DNA of 64,000 bases. Origin: an uncultured Prevotella sp. GTDB taxonomy: Bacteria > Bacteroidota > Bacteroidia > Bacteroidales > Bacteroidaceae. The stretch is taken from assembly GCA_900315035.1 (NCBI GenBank), contig OMXO01000002.1:28702-92701 (forward strand), read 5' to 3'. Of the stretch, positions 22,372-31,598 are shown in pieces. The notes under the pieces are model-generated. The model was not told where the DNA came from and made no database searches. It saw only the letters and a list, made by a program, of their open reading frames with translations. Within the stretch, counting starts at the first letter, position 1; every line of letters starts with the position of its first letter. Both the position numbers and the translations under genes were made by a program.

Positions 22372-24927
22372 ATGAAAAAATATGTTTTACTGATGGCTCT
22401 TTCATGCTGTGCCCTCTTAGGATGGTCGCAGACGATGAGCGATACACAGGTTCTTCAGTATGTCCAGCGGGAAATGAAAGCGGGAACTTCTCAGGCACAG
22501 ATTGCGACAAGCCTTCTGCAACGAGGAGCTACTATGCAGCAGTTACAACGTATTCGTAGTCAGTATGAACAGACAGGCGAGACTAAAACTGTTGGTTCTG
22601 GAACAACGACGACATCTAACGTTTCTACGACAGGTAGCCGTCAACGTAGCAATAACGGATCCGTTAGAGTAGATGCTTATGGTAACAATATAAACCAGAG
22701 TAAGTTCGCAAGCAATAGTTCTCAGATGCAGACAGGCGTGTATGGTGTAAATGGTATGGATGCTGGCTACATGACGGGAGCCGGTATGAATTATAACAGC
22801 ATGGGTTCTATGCTGGATGAGAACGGCATGCTGAATGGCCGTTCTGCTGTCTATATCCCTGATACTACAGACCTGACCATTAATGGCAAGACGGTGTTTG
22901 GACGTAATGTTTTCAATCAGCGCCGACTCTCTTTTGAACCGAATATGAATATTGCTACACCAGCCTCTTATGTTGTTGGTCCTGGTGATAAAGTCTTTGT
23001 GGATGTCTATGGGGCTTCTCAGAGATCAGAGGAATTAGAGGTGACGCCTGACGGAACCATCGTCGTGATGAATTTTGGGCCAATCCATATAGGCGGACTT
23101 ACCATTCAGGCTGCTAACGCCAAGATTCGTAAGACCTTAGGCGCACGTTATAAGAGTTCTGAGGTGCGATTGACACTTGGCCAGTCGCGCACTATCACTG
23201 TGAATGTGATGGGTGAGGTCGTAGCCCCGGGAACTTATACCTCAAGTGCATTTGCCAGTGTGTTCCATGCGTTGTATATGGCTGGTGGTGTCAATAAATT
23301 GGGTACTCTCCGTGATGTCAAAGTGTTCCGTGGAGGAAGACAAGTGGCTTCGGTCGATATTTATGATTACATTCTCAATGGCAAACAGTCTTCAAACATT
23401 CGTTTGGCCGATAATGATGTCATTATGGTTGGTCCATACGACTGTATCGTGGATGTCACGGGTAATGTAAAACGCCCGATGGCCTATGAGATGAAAAAGA
23501 ATGAGAGTATCGCCACACTGATTAAATATGCGGGAGGCTTTACGGGAGATGCTTATAAGAAGTCTGTCCGTGTGAATCGTACTGCCGGAGATAAATATTC
23601 AGTCTATAACGTTAATGAGTTCGATATGAATAGTTTCCGTGTGGCTGACGGAGACTCTGTGGCAGTGGGTGCGATTCAGCCTAGATATGAGAACATGGTT
23701 GAGATTGTAGGTGCTGTATTCAGACCGGGACGATATCATATTGGCGATGGTGTGACAACTGTAAAGACCTTGATTGAACAGGCTGATGGTGTCACAGAGG
23801 ATGCTTTTACGGCACATGCTGTGCTCCATCGTATGAAAGCAGACCGTACTTGGCGTGTGATTTCTGTTGATGTAGAAGGAATCTTGAATGGTACAGTCGC
23901 AGATATACCTTTGGAGAACGAGGACGTGCTGACCATTGCAACTCAGAAAGAGAAAGCCAATATGCGTACCATCACGATTCATGGAGAAGTACAATTCCCA
24001 GGTACTTACGAATATGCCGACAATGAGACGATTGAAGACTTTATCCTTCAGGCAGGAGGTCTGACAGATGCAGCTTCAACGGCCAGAGTAGATGTGGCGC
24101 GTCGTATTATGGATCCGAAAGCTACTGCTGACGCTAAGGAGATTGCAAAGACTTTCTCGTTTACCTTAAAGGAAGGTTTGCTTGTGGATGGGAGCAGAGA
24201 CTTTACACTTATGCCTTATGATGAAGTCTATGTTCGTCGTAGTCCGGGCTATGTGCCACAGCGTAATATCTCTGTTGAAGGAGAGGTGCTATTCCCGGGC
24301 ACTTATACCTTGGCCAAGAAAAACCTTCGTCTTACGGATGTTGTCAAGGCGGCAGGAGGCGTAACGAATCAAGCCTACATCCGTGGCGCTCGTATCGAAC
24401 GCCCCTTGAACGAGGATGAGAAATTCCGCTTAGACCGTTTGCTGGCTATGGCTCAGATGCAAGCAAGTTCAGGTCTGGACTCCACGAAGGTGGCTCAGGA
24501 TAGTGTATATTATGTAGGAATAGAATTAGATAAGGCTCTTGCTCATCCTGGCAGTGATTATGATGTCGTACTACGCGAAGGCGACCGACTTGTAGTACCA
24601 GAATATAATGGAACCGTTAAAATCAATGGTAATGTGATGTATCCGAATACGGTTGCCTACATGGATGGTAAGGGATATAAGTGGTATATCAATCAGGCTG
24701 GCGGCTATGGTATTGGTGCCAAACGCTCAAAGGCTTATATCTTGTATCAAAATGGAACCGTGTCTAAGGCTAGTAAAGGCAAGATAGAACCTGGTTGTGA
24801 GATTATCGTACCGAACAAGACACGTTCGGCTAGCCAGAACATTTCAATGTTTGCGTCACTTGGTACCTCTCTGGCAACGATGGTAACCATGATTGCTACA
24901 GTTACCAACTTGATTAAGAATTTCTAA
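22372..24927 (+). CDS. Wza-like polysaccharide export protein with multiple SLBB domains
   Basis: 851 residues with a signal peptide ending near GWSQ. After a Gln/Ser/Asn-rich linker, a Poly_export domain starts near residue 200 (YVVGPGDKVFVDVYGASQRSEELEVTPDGTIVVMNFGPIHIGGLT). It is followed by a chain of about five or six SLBB repeats, seen as recurrent V.GEV..PGTY motifs (NVMGEVVAPGTY, TIHGEVQFPGTYEY, SVEGEVLFPGTYTL, KINGNVMYPNTV). The C-terminus has a hydrophobic helix (MFASLGTSLATMVTMIATVTNLI). This forms the outer-membrane/periplasm export channel. Far longer than E. coli Wza (~380 aa) but usual for Bacteroidota. Confidence 0.93.
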   Translation: MKKYVLLMALSCCALLGWSQTMSDTQVLQYVQREMKAGTSQAQIATSLLQRGATMQQLQRIRSQYEQTGETKTVGSGTTTTSNVSTTGSRQRSNNGSVRVDAYGNNINQSKFASNSSQMQTGVYGVNGMDAGYMTGAGMNYNSMGSMLDENGMLNGRSAVYIPDTTDLTINGKTVFGRNVFNQRRLSFEPNMNIATPASYVVGPGDKVFVDVYGASQRSEELEVTPDGTIVVMNFGPIHIGGLTIQAANAKIRKTLGARYKSSEVRLTLGQSRTITVNVMGEVVAPGTYTSSAFASVFHALYMAGGVNKLGTLRDVKVFRGGRQVASVDIYDYILNGKQSSNIRLADNDVIMVGPYDCIVDVTGNVKRPMAYEMKKNESIATLIKYAGGFTGDAYKKSVRVNRTAGDKYSVYNVNEFDMNSFRVADGDSVAVGAIQPRYENMVEIVGAVFRPGRYHIGDGVTTVKTLIEQADGVTEDAFTAHAVLHRMKADRTWRVISVDVEGILNGTVADIPLENEDVLTIATQKEKANMRTITIHGEVQFPGTYEYADNETIEDFILQAGGLTDAASTARVDVARRIMDPKATADAKEIAKTFSFTLKEGLLVDGSRDFTLMPYDEVYVRRSPGYVPQRNISVEGEVLFPGTYTLAKKNLRLTDVVKAAGGVTNQAYIRGARIERPLNEDEKFRLDRLLAMAQMQASSGLDSTKVAQDSVYYVGIELDKALAHPGSDYDVVLREGDRLVVPEYNGTVKINGNVMYPNTVAYMDGKGYKWYINQAGGYGIGAKRSKAYILYQNGTVSKASKGKIEPGCEIIVPNKTRSASQNISMFASLGTSLATMVTMIATVTNLIKNF

Positions 24928-24934
24928 TTTGAAT

Positions 24935-25996
24935 ATGGAACAGAGTCAGACAAGTATGCGTCCTAAAGCAAAGCCGATAGATTGGAAGGCGATATGGACA
25001 GCTATTAAGAAATATAAGAGGCTATACGTTTTAGCAATGGTTGTCGCATTTGTGATAGGCAATTTGATTACTTATTCTATACCAACGTATTACAATTGCA
25101 AGATTTTACTGGCTCCCGAGTCCTCAAAAGGATCTGGAACAGGGGCATTGATGTCAATAGCCAGTTCCTTTGGTATAAATATAGGAAATTCTTCCAATCA
25201 AGGAGGCGATGCTATCACTCCATTTCTTTATCCCGATTTGATGAAGAGCACCGATTTTAAGACGTCCTTATTTCCTGTTAAATTGCATCGCAAGAATGAA
25301 AAATTGTTGATGACTTATTACGATTATCTTAAAAACGAATGGAAATATCCTTGGTGGGAGGATTTATTTGGATTGATGTCTCCCGAAAAGAAAAGGGATA
25401 CACTGGTTAATAATTTCGAATTGACTGGTGAACAGGCTCGTATTGCCGCCCTAATCAATAAGAACGTGGTGTGTGAAATTGACAAGAAGACAGATTTGAT
25501 ATCAATCAATGTTACAGCTCAGGATTCATATATTGCAGCCTTGTTGGCAGACTCAGTACAAGCTCGTCTTCAGAATTTTCTGACAGAGTATCGTACTAAA
25601 AAATCCCGTCATGATTTGGAATATTATAAGATGCTCCATCGTACTGCCAAGAAAGATTATGAGCGCGCTCGGCAGTTGTATGCTGATTTCATGGATTCCA
25701 ATCAGGATGTTATCCTAGAGAGTGTTCGTCAGAAACAAACGGATTTGGAAAATGAAATGCAATTACAGTATAACAATTTTACGGCAATCAGTGCTCAAGT
25801 TTTAGCTGCCCAGGCAAAGGTACAGGAAGAAACACCTGCATTTACGACGCTTCAGCGTGCGACAGTCCCCCTTGGTCCCTCAGGGCCAAATGGGCAACGG
25901 ATTGTTTTTGTTTGTCTTTTCCTTGCATTTATAGGTGTTACAGTCTGGGTCTTATCAAAAGAGAACCAGATAAATAATCTTCTTGGCCTCAATTGA
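24935..25996 (+). CDS. Wzz-type chain length determinant protein
   Basis: 353 residues from the ATG at 24935; an upstream TTG adds only two codons. TM1 lies near 33-52 (YVLAMVVAFVIGNLITYSIP), TM2 near the C-terminus after a proline-rich GPSGPNGQ motif (IVFVCLFLAFIGVTVWVL). Between them is a periplasmic region with coiled-coil helices (RHDLEYYKMLHRTAKKDYERARQLY). There is no Walker kinase domain, so it is a Wzz/PCP rather than a BY-kinase. It sets polymer length, and sits directly behind the export gene. Confidence 0.9.
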   Translation: MEQSQTSMRPKAKPIDWKAIWTAIKKYKRLYVLAMVVAFVIGNLITYSIPTYYNCKILLAPESSKGSGTGALMSIASSFGINIGNSSNQGGDAITPFLYPDLMKSTDFKTSLFPVKLHRKNEKLLMTYYDYLKNEWKYPWWEDLFGLMSPEKKRDTLVNNFELTGEQARIAALINKNVVCEIDKKTDLISINVTAQDSYIAALLADSVQARLQNFLTEYRTKKSRHDLEYYKMLHRTAKKDYERARQLYADFMDSNQDVILESVRQKQTDLENEMQLQYNNFTAISAQVLAAQAKVQEETPAFTTLQRATVPLGPSGPNGQRIVFVCLFLAFIGVTVWVLSKENQINNLLGLN

Positions 25997-25999
25997 TTT

Positions 26000-26734
26000 A
26001 TGATTAATATTGTAATACCGATGGCTGGTGCTGGAAGCAGGTTTGTAAAGGCTGGTTATAAGACACCGAAGCCGTTTATTGACGTTCTTGGCAAACCTAT
26101 GATCTGTCATGTGCTTGATAACCTGAACATTCAGAATGCTAGGTTTATCCTGCTTGTTCGCCGAGATCATTATGAGAGTGAACCAGAGACCATTCAGTGG
26201 ATTAGGATGCATTACAATGTAGAGTATGTTATGATTGATAAGTTGACGGAAGGGGCTGCCTGTACAGTACTTTATGCCCACCGCTTGATTAATAACGATA
26301 CGCCATTGCTGATAGCCAACTCTGATCAGATTGTAGATATGAATGTTGCTGACTATATTGCTGATAGTGACAACAGACATCTTGACGGTTCTATTCTCTG
26401 TTTTACAGATGAGACAATGAATCCTAGCTATAGTTTTGCAAAGGTAGATGAGCATGGAATTGTGGAAGAGGTGAGAGAGAAACAGCCAATCTCAACCCAT
26501 GCTACCGTGGGCATATATTATTATGCTAAAGGTTGTTCGTTTGTAAATGGAGCCGTGGATATGGTTGTTCACAATGATCGCGTGAATAATGAGTTCTACG
26601 TAGCCCCTGTCTATAACTATGCTATAGCTCAAGGGGAAAAGTTCGGTATTTATGATATTGAGTTTTCTCAGATGCATGGTACGGGTACACCTGCAGATTT
26701 GGATAAATATATTGCTTTCAAAACCCTTGAATAA
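26000..26734 (+). CDS. Sugar nucleotidyltransferase-like protein
   Basis: 244 residues of the NTP_transferase fold. The N-terminal signature MINIVIPMAGAGSRFVKAGYKTPKPFIDVLGKPM has the GxGxRF loop and the PKP lysine, and LLIANSDQIVD carries a metal-binding Asp. It should couple a sugar- or polyol-phosphate to a nucleotide. Substrate not determined. It lies just before a glycerophosphotransferase-like gene, so it could supply that enzyme's donor, but known CDP-glycerol synthases (TagD/GCT) belong to a different fold. Confidence 0.8.
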   Translation: MINIVIPMAGAGSRFVKAGYKTPKPFIDVLGKPMICHVLDNLNIQNARFILLVRRDHYESEPETIQWIRMHYNVEYVMIDKLTEGAACTVLYAHRLINNDTPLLIANSDQIVDMNVADYIADSDNRHLDGSILCFTDETMNPSYSFAKVDEHGIVEEVREKQPISTHATVGIYYYAKGCSFVNGAVDMVVHNDRVNNEFYVAPVYNYAIAQGEKFGIYDIEFSQMHGTGTPADLDKYIAFKTLE

Positions 26735-26762
26735 TTAACTTGGTATTTTAGTTTTTTTTAAC

Positions 26763-28076
26763 ATGGATATTGTTACGCTTATTAGGAAAATTCCCATCCA
26801 TATACAATATAAAGTTGGTCGTTGGGCAACACAATATAAGGAATATCGATTGATAAAAGACATTGCTCCATTGCATGAACAAGCAATCAGGAATTTAAAA
26901 GGTAAGAAAGTCCTCAGATGTGTTTTTTTTGCTACGTTCGATTCTTCATGGCAATATGACAAAGTCTATGAGCAACTTGCTAAGCATCCAAGATTTGACC
27001 CAATAATCCTTGCTTGCCCGATTGTTAATAATGGCCGAGAGAATATGATTCGGAGAATGAGGGATTGCGTGGATTGCTTTACAAGCAAGGGGTATCATGT
27101 GGTAAAGGCGTATGATGAAGTAAGTGACAGGTATGTTGATGTCAGAAAAGAATTGTGTCCAGATTTGATTTTCTACTCTAGTCCTTACGAAGGACTTGTA
27201 GATAAAAAGTATTATATAACCAATTACTTGGATATATTGGGTATTTATGTACCTTATTTTATAAATAGTGGTCCTAGCCCTAAATTCAGTAACGATGCCT
27301 TATTGCACAATTTGGTATGGCGAAAGTATGCTGAGTATGATTATGAGAAGGAAACTGCCATTAAGGAACAGCGTGTTCACGGCAGAAATATGGTTGTAAC
27401 TGGTTATCCAGAGATTGAGGATCTTATTAACCCTGATTATGAGTTCTCATTAAAAGATTGGAAGATAAAGGACACAAGTTTTAAACGTATTATTTGGGCT
27501 CCGCATCACACGATAGAAAGAACTCTCTATGCGCAGAGTTGCTTTATTCCAATGTGTGATTTCATGGTGGAACTTGCTCGGAAATATCGGGATAAGGTTC
27601 AATTCGTATTTAAACCACATCCAGTGTTATATAATAATTTGGTGAAATTGTGGGGAAAAGAAAAGACTGATGATTATTATGCTATATGGAGGAACTCTCC
27701 TAATACAGCTTGTCAAGAGGGGCAATATGCAGAATTGTTTCATTCGAGTGATGCAATGATTCATGATTGTGGATCCTTTGTGTTTGAATATCTGTTTATG
27801 AATAAACCTGTTTTGCGTACAGTTTATTCAGTCCCATTGGAAGAAATGTATGGCAAGTTAGGGCTTGCATGCTTAAGACAGCATTACAAGGCCAGTGCAT
27901 ACAGTATGGAGGAAGTAGAGAATTTCATCAAGAATGTGATAGATGGTGTTGATCCGCTAAAGGAACAACGGGCCAAGTTCGTAAAGGAGGTGATTATGCC
28001 AAAAGGACAGCCATCCCAGAATATTGTAAATGATATTTTGGACAGTATTGACAATCAGATTGTTTATCGCAGTTAA
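26763..28076 (+). CDS. CDP-glycerol glycerophosphotransferase-like protein
   Basis: 437 residues resembling TagB/TagF-type polyol-phosphate transferases. Characteristic stretches are RIIWAPHHTIERT, VQFVFKPHPVL (the HP motif) and SSDAMIHDCGSFVFEYLFMNKPVL, which binds donor in this GT-B-like family. The family moves glycerol-phosphate or another polyol-phosphate onto a growing polymer. This suggests a phosphodiester in the repeat unit. Its stop overlaps the flippase start by one base. Base composition is noticeably AT-rich compared with the flanking housekeeping genes. Confidence 0.78.
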   Translation: MDIVTLIRKIPIHIQYKVGRWATQYKEYRLIKDIAPLHEQAIRNLKGKKVLRCVFFATFDSSWQYDKVYEQLAKHPRFDPIILACPIVNNGRENMIRRMRDCVDCFTSKGYHVVKAYDEVSDRYVDVRKELCPDLIFYSSPYEGLVDKKYYITNYLDILGIYVPYFINSGPSPKFSNDALLHNLVWRKYAEYDYEKETAIKEQRVHGRNMVVTGYPEIEDLINPDYEFSLKDWKIKDTSFKRIIWAPHHTIERTLYAQSCFIPMCDFMVELARKYRDKVQFVFKPHPVLYNNLVKLWGKEKTDDYYAIWRNSPNTACQEGQYAELFHSSDAMIHDCGSFVFEYLFMNKPVLRTVYSVPLEEMYGKLGLACLRQHYKASAYSMEEVENFIKNVIDGVDPLKEQRAKFVKEVIMPKGQPSQNIVNDILDSIDNQIVYRS

Positions 28077-29521
28077 TGGAGCAGGATATAAAATCCAAGT
28101 TCTTCTCGGGGCTTTCATGGGTATTCATTCAGAACGTTCTTTTGAAAGGATTGGGCATGGTCTTTTCTGTCATCTTAGCCCGTATATTGTCGCCTGAAGA
28201 TTTTGGATTAGTAGGTATGCTGACTGTCTTTATTTCACTTTCACAAGTCTTTATTGAAAGCGGAATCACAGAGGCATTAATACAGAAACCTGATTGTTCG
28301 GATAGGGATTACTCAACGGCATTCTTCTTTAATATTGTTGTTTCATTAACTGTGTATGCCTTGTTGTTTTTGGGCGCGCCATTGATTGCAACATTCTATC
28401 ATACACCAGAATTGTGCCTGCTGACAAAAATATTGTGTATAAATGTCGTTTTAGGTTCGCTGATTATTGTCCAAAGAGCCAAAATGACGAGAGCAATGGA
28501 ATTCAGACCCTTGACGTTCATATCACTTACAAGTTTGATTATCAGTAGTGTCGTAGGGCTGGTGATGGCTTACAAAGGATGGGGGGTCTGGTCTTTGGTA
28601 GTCCAAACATTGCTTTATACTTGTGTCTCGGTAGTCATGTTCCCTCTTTTTTCTCATTGGTTTCCCAAATGGATTTTTGATAAAAATTCATTTATGAAAT
28701 TGTGGAACTATGGATCAAGACTGATAGTCACAGGTGTTTTGAATGTCGTTATCTTAAATCTTTCTTCCATATTGGTTGGCAGGTATTATAAAAGCCGACA
28801 AGTGGGTTTCTATACGCGTGCTCAGAGTTTGGCAGAGGTTCCTGCTGGGTTGCTGACTACGGTTCTGTCGAGTGTTTCATTCCCTATGTTTTGTAAGATT
28901 CAAGATAATCGGGATTATCAGCTGAAAGTCTATAAGAGGATTCTTTTTAATGCTGTGTTGATTGTTGGTCCGATAGCCGTTTTATTAACGTTGTTAGCAA
29001 AACCATTAGTATTGGTACTTCTTACAGAGAAATGGTTGCCTTGTGTAACAATCATGCAATTCTTGCTCTTGGGTAGGATGCTGATGCCTATCGGTGCTAC
29101 GAATACGAATCTTCTGAGGAGTGTTGGTAATACATCTTTATATATGAAATTGTATTTTATTGAAGCTCCTTTGACTATATTGGGTATAATCATTGCCGTG
29201 CCTTTTGGCGTTGAGGCAATGGCTTTTTCCACTTTGTTGGTTTCATTGATTATGTTTCTTTTGTCCTCACAGATTATTGGTGGAATGTTTGGCTATGGCT
29301 TGTTGAAGATGATTGCCGATTGGAGAATGATTTTTCTTTCCTTGTTACTGATGGCTTTAGGATTATATGGCATTTTAATTGTAATTTCAAATGAATACCT
29401 CCAGTTAATCGTGGGGGGGCTTGTCGGTGCAGCTATCTATCTCATTTGTTGTAAATGCTTTCATTTGTTGGATGACGAGATAGTAGAGCAAATTCGAAAG
29501 AGAATGCCGAAGTTTATTTAA
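28076..29521 (+). CDS. wzx: Wzx-like polysaccharide flippase (MOP family)
   Basis: 481 residues with 12-14 membrane segments. The start (SGLSWVFIQNVLLKGLGMVFSVILARILSPEDFGLVGMLTVF) is the classic N-terminus of WzxC/polysaccharide-biosynthesis flippases, and the middle has YYKSRQVGFYTRAQSLAEVPAGLL. It moves the lipid-linked repeat unit across the inner membrane. Together with the Wzy-like and Wzz proteins it defines a Wzx/Wzy-dependent pathway. The ATG overlaps the upstream stop codon by one base (TAATG). Confidence 0.92.
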   Translation: MEQDIKSKFFSGLSWVFIQNVLLKGLGMVFSVILARILSPEDFGLVGMLTVFISLSQVFIESGITEALIQKPDCSDRDYSTAFFFNIVVSLTVYALLFLGAPLIATFYHTPELCLLTKILCINVVLGSLIIVQRAKMTRAMEFRPLTFISLTSLIISSVVGLVMAYKGWGVWSLVVQTLLYTCVSVVMFPLFSHWFPKWIFDKNSFMKLWNYGSRLIVTGVLNVVILNLSSILVGRYYKSRQVGFYTRAQSLAEVPAGLLTTVLSSVSFPMFCKIQDNRDYQLKVYKRILFNAVLIVGPIAVLLTLLAKPLVLVLLTEKWLPCVTIMQFLLLGRMLMPIGATNTNLLRSVGNTSLYMKLYFIEAPLTILGIIIAVPFGVEAMAFSTLLVSLIMFLLSSQIIGGMFGYGLLKMIADWRMIFLSLLLMALGLYGILIVISNEYLQLIVGGLVGAAIYLICCKCFHLLDDEIVEQIRKRMPKFI

Positions 29522-29530
29522 CCCATTTTG

Positions 29531-29944
29531 ATGATGAAATCTCCCCAGATTATACAACTCCCCAAGTTTCTCGACGTTCGTGGTAACTTGTCCTTCGTTG
29601 AGCAGTTCAATCATATTCCATTTGAAATCAAACGTACCTATTGGCTATATGATGTGCCTGGAGGCGAGTGTCGTGGTGGCCATGCTTACTGGGAGAACCA
29701 GGAGCTTATCATTGCCTTGTCTGGTAGCTTCGATGTGGTGCTCGATGATGGATTAGAAAAGACGATTTATCATCTTAATCGTTCTTATTATGGACTATAT
29801 GTCCCTAAAGGTATATGGCGTGAGATGGAAAATTTCTCAACAAATTCTTTGGCTCTTGTTTTGTCATCAACACCGTATGACGAAAAGGATTATATTTACG
29901 ATTATGATGAATTTGTAAGACTGAAGCATGATGACAAAATTTAG
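29531..29944 (+). CDS. FdtA-like sugar 3,4-ketoisomerase paralogue, altered active site
   Basis: 137 residues from the ATG at 29531, a single cupin domain of the WxcM/FdtA family (LPKFLDVRGNLSFVEQ, KRTYWLYDVPGGECRGGHAYW, SGSFDVVLDDG, LYVPKGIWREMENFS). FdtA isomerises dTDP-4-keto-6-deoxy-D-glucose to the 3-keto sugar. The family's HxH pair reads His51-Ala-Tyr53 here, so the second catalytic His is lost, while the next gene has both. It may be a structural partner or act on a different substrate. The 3' end overlaps the next gene by 17 bases. Confidence 0.85.
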   Translation: MMKSPQIIQLPKFLDVRGNLSFVEQFNHIPFEIKRTYWLYDVPGGECRGGHAYWENQELIIALSGSFDVVLDDGLEKTIYHLNRSYYGLYVPKGIWREMENFSTNSLALVLSSTPYDEKDYIYDYDEFVRLKHDDKI

Positions 29945-30359
29945 TGTATATGACTGTTCTATGATTGAGCTTGATAAGCATCATAGCGATAGAAAAGGCA
30001 ATATTTCTGTGGTAGAGAACAAAATAACGGTTCCTTTTGATGTCAAGCGGGTTTACTACCTTTATGATGTGCCAGGTGGTGAATCGAGAGGTGCTCATGC
30101 CCATCGTGAATTGAATCAGTTGATTATTGCTGCCAGTGGCTCATTCCGAGTAACTCTGGATGATGGAAACGTAAAACGATCTTTTGTCTTGAATAGGCCT
30201 TATCAAGGTTTATTGGTTAAACCTGGAATCTGGCGTGACCTTGATGATTTCTCCTCGGGGGCTGTTTGTATGGTATTGGCCTCAGAAATATATCAAGAGG
30301 AAGATTATATCAGGAATTATAATGAATTCTTAGAATACAGAGAAATAAGTAAATCATGA
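29928..30359 (+). CDS. fdtA: FdtA-like dTDP-4-keto-6-deoxyglucose 3,4-ketoisomerase
   Basis: 143 residues, a cupin paralogous to the gene before it. KRVYYLYDVPGGESRGAHAHRELNQ holds the intact His57-Ala-His59 and the upstream Arg54, matching the catalytic set of FdtA. The product would be the 3-keto sugar for the FdtB-type aminotransferase at 33589. It overlaps both neighbours (17 bases upstream, ATGA downstream), so three genes are tightly coupled. Whether the final sugar is Fuc3N (FdtA) or Qui3N (QdtA) cannot be told from the sequence. Confidence 0.88.
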   Translation: MMTKFSVYDCSMIELDKHHSDRKGNISVVENKITVPFDVKRVYYLYDVPGGESRGAHAHRELNQLIIAASGSFRVTLDDGNVKRSFVLNRPYQGLLVKPGIWRDLDDFSSGAVCMVLASEIYQEEDYIRNYNEFLEYREISKS

Positions 30360-31591
30360 AAGAATATTTTGTGCTTTTGGGGGCGAACAAACTCCTTTGG
30401 GGACAAGTTTGTAAACTGCGTGAGTTTGGTTATAAAGTTATCGTAGTGGCATGGAATGATCATCCCGATATTGAAGGTGATCTTTTTATCCAGATGGATG
30501 TCAAGGATAAAGACGGCATTATCCGGAAATTAGAAGAACTCGGACTGAAGGGTAGGGTGGATGGCGCTTTGTCGAGTATAGATCTGGCAGCACCGACGGT
30601 AAATGCCATTAACCGTTGGGCAGGTAACAAAACCATGCCAGAAAAGTTTGATGTGGTGTTGTCAAAAGAAGAAATGCGCGATTGTTGGATGAAGGCAGGA
30701 GTCTTCAATCGTATTTCCAAGATGGACGATGAATTCCCGATGGATGAACTCTATGAGACTTCCCAACACATGAAACTCATTTGTAAACCCAATGTTGCAG
30801 CAAGTTCAAGAGGTATTACTATTTTAGAAAAAGGTCAGACCCATGAGGCACTTCAGAATGCCATGTATAAAGCCCGTGAAACCTCATTTGATCACCGTTG
30901 CTTGATAGAGGAATTTGTTGAAGGTGAGGAATTCACGGTCGATATGTTAGGTGATGCCTATGGCAATGTTAATTGCTATGGTAGTTCTATTCAGCATCAT
31001 TCACTCTATGCTCTGAAGAACCATGTGACAGTCATCCACCATTGGAACTCACGAAAATACGATGATGCAACTTGGAACCGTATTGCAGATTTTGGTATTG
31101 CCTGTTACAAGGCATTGGGCTTGCATAGCATGTTCGGCCATCTGGAGATTATCATGAAGGAAGATGGAACATTCACCCCTGTGGAGATGGGAGCGCGTAG
31201 TAGCGGCTTTATCTGTAGCCATACGGTTAGTGCTGCAAGTGGTCATGACTATCTTGGAGATTATGTGAAGATGCTCCATGGAGGGAAGGTGGAGCCTGGC
31301 AATTATCTTAATGGGGCCAATGCCTCCATGTGGTTTGGTTATGATATTCCTTCTGACTCTGACAGTGTGACTGCCACAAATATCACAGAATTCCTTGATC
31401 CTCGTATTACGGTACTTTTTGAGAACCACGATGGTCTCAAGGTCAATGAGCATTATGGTGATTATATCAATGATGGTGACCGTGATAAGTTTGGATACGC
31501 CATTCTTTGTGGTCCTCGAGACATTATGACCTATGAGAGTGTTCAGAAGTCAAATGAACTCTTTTTGGATAAGTTTTTAGGAAGGAAATAG
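30356..31591 (+). CDS. ATP-grasp ligase
   Basis: 411 residues with an N-terminal pre-ATP-grasp Rossmann domain (FVLLGANKLLWGQVCKLREFGYKVIVVAW) and an ATP-grasp core: LICKPNVAASSRGI (nucleotide-binding lysine), CLIEEFVEGEEFTVDML, and MFGHLEIIMKEDGTFTPVEMGARSSG with metal ligands. Such enzymes form amide bonds by way of acyl-phosphates. In this setting, an attractive guess is attachment of an amino acid or other acid to the amino sugar made by FdtA/FdtB. The substrate is not shown by the sequence. ATGA overlap with fdtA. Confidence 0.85.
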   Translation: MKEYFVLLGANKLLWGQVCKLREFGYKVIVVAWNDHPDIEGDLFIQMDVKDKDGIIRKLEELGLKGRVDGALSSIDLAAPTVNAINRWAGNKTMPEKFDVVLSKEEMRDCWMKAGVFNRISKMDDEFPMDELYETSQHMKLICKPNVAASSRGITILEKGQTHEALQNAMYKARETSFDHRCLIEEFVEGEEFTVDMLGDAYGNVNCYGSSIQHHSLYALKNHVTVIHHWNSRKYDDATWNRIADFGIACYKALGLHSMFGHLEIIMKEDGTFTPVEMGARSSGFICSHTVSAASGHDYLGDYVKMLHGGKVEPGNYLNGANASMWFGYDIPSDSDSVTATNITEFLDPRITVLFENHDGLKVNEHYGDYINDGDRDKFGYAILCGPRDIMTYESVQKSNELFLDKFLGRK

Positions 31592-31598
31592 TTGCAAA

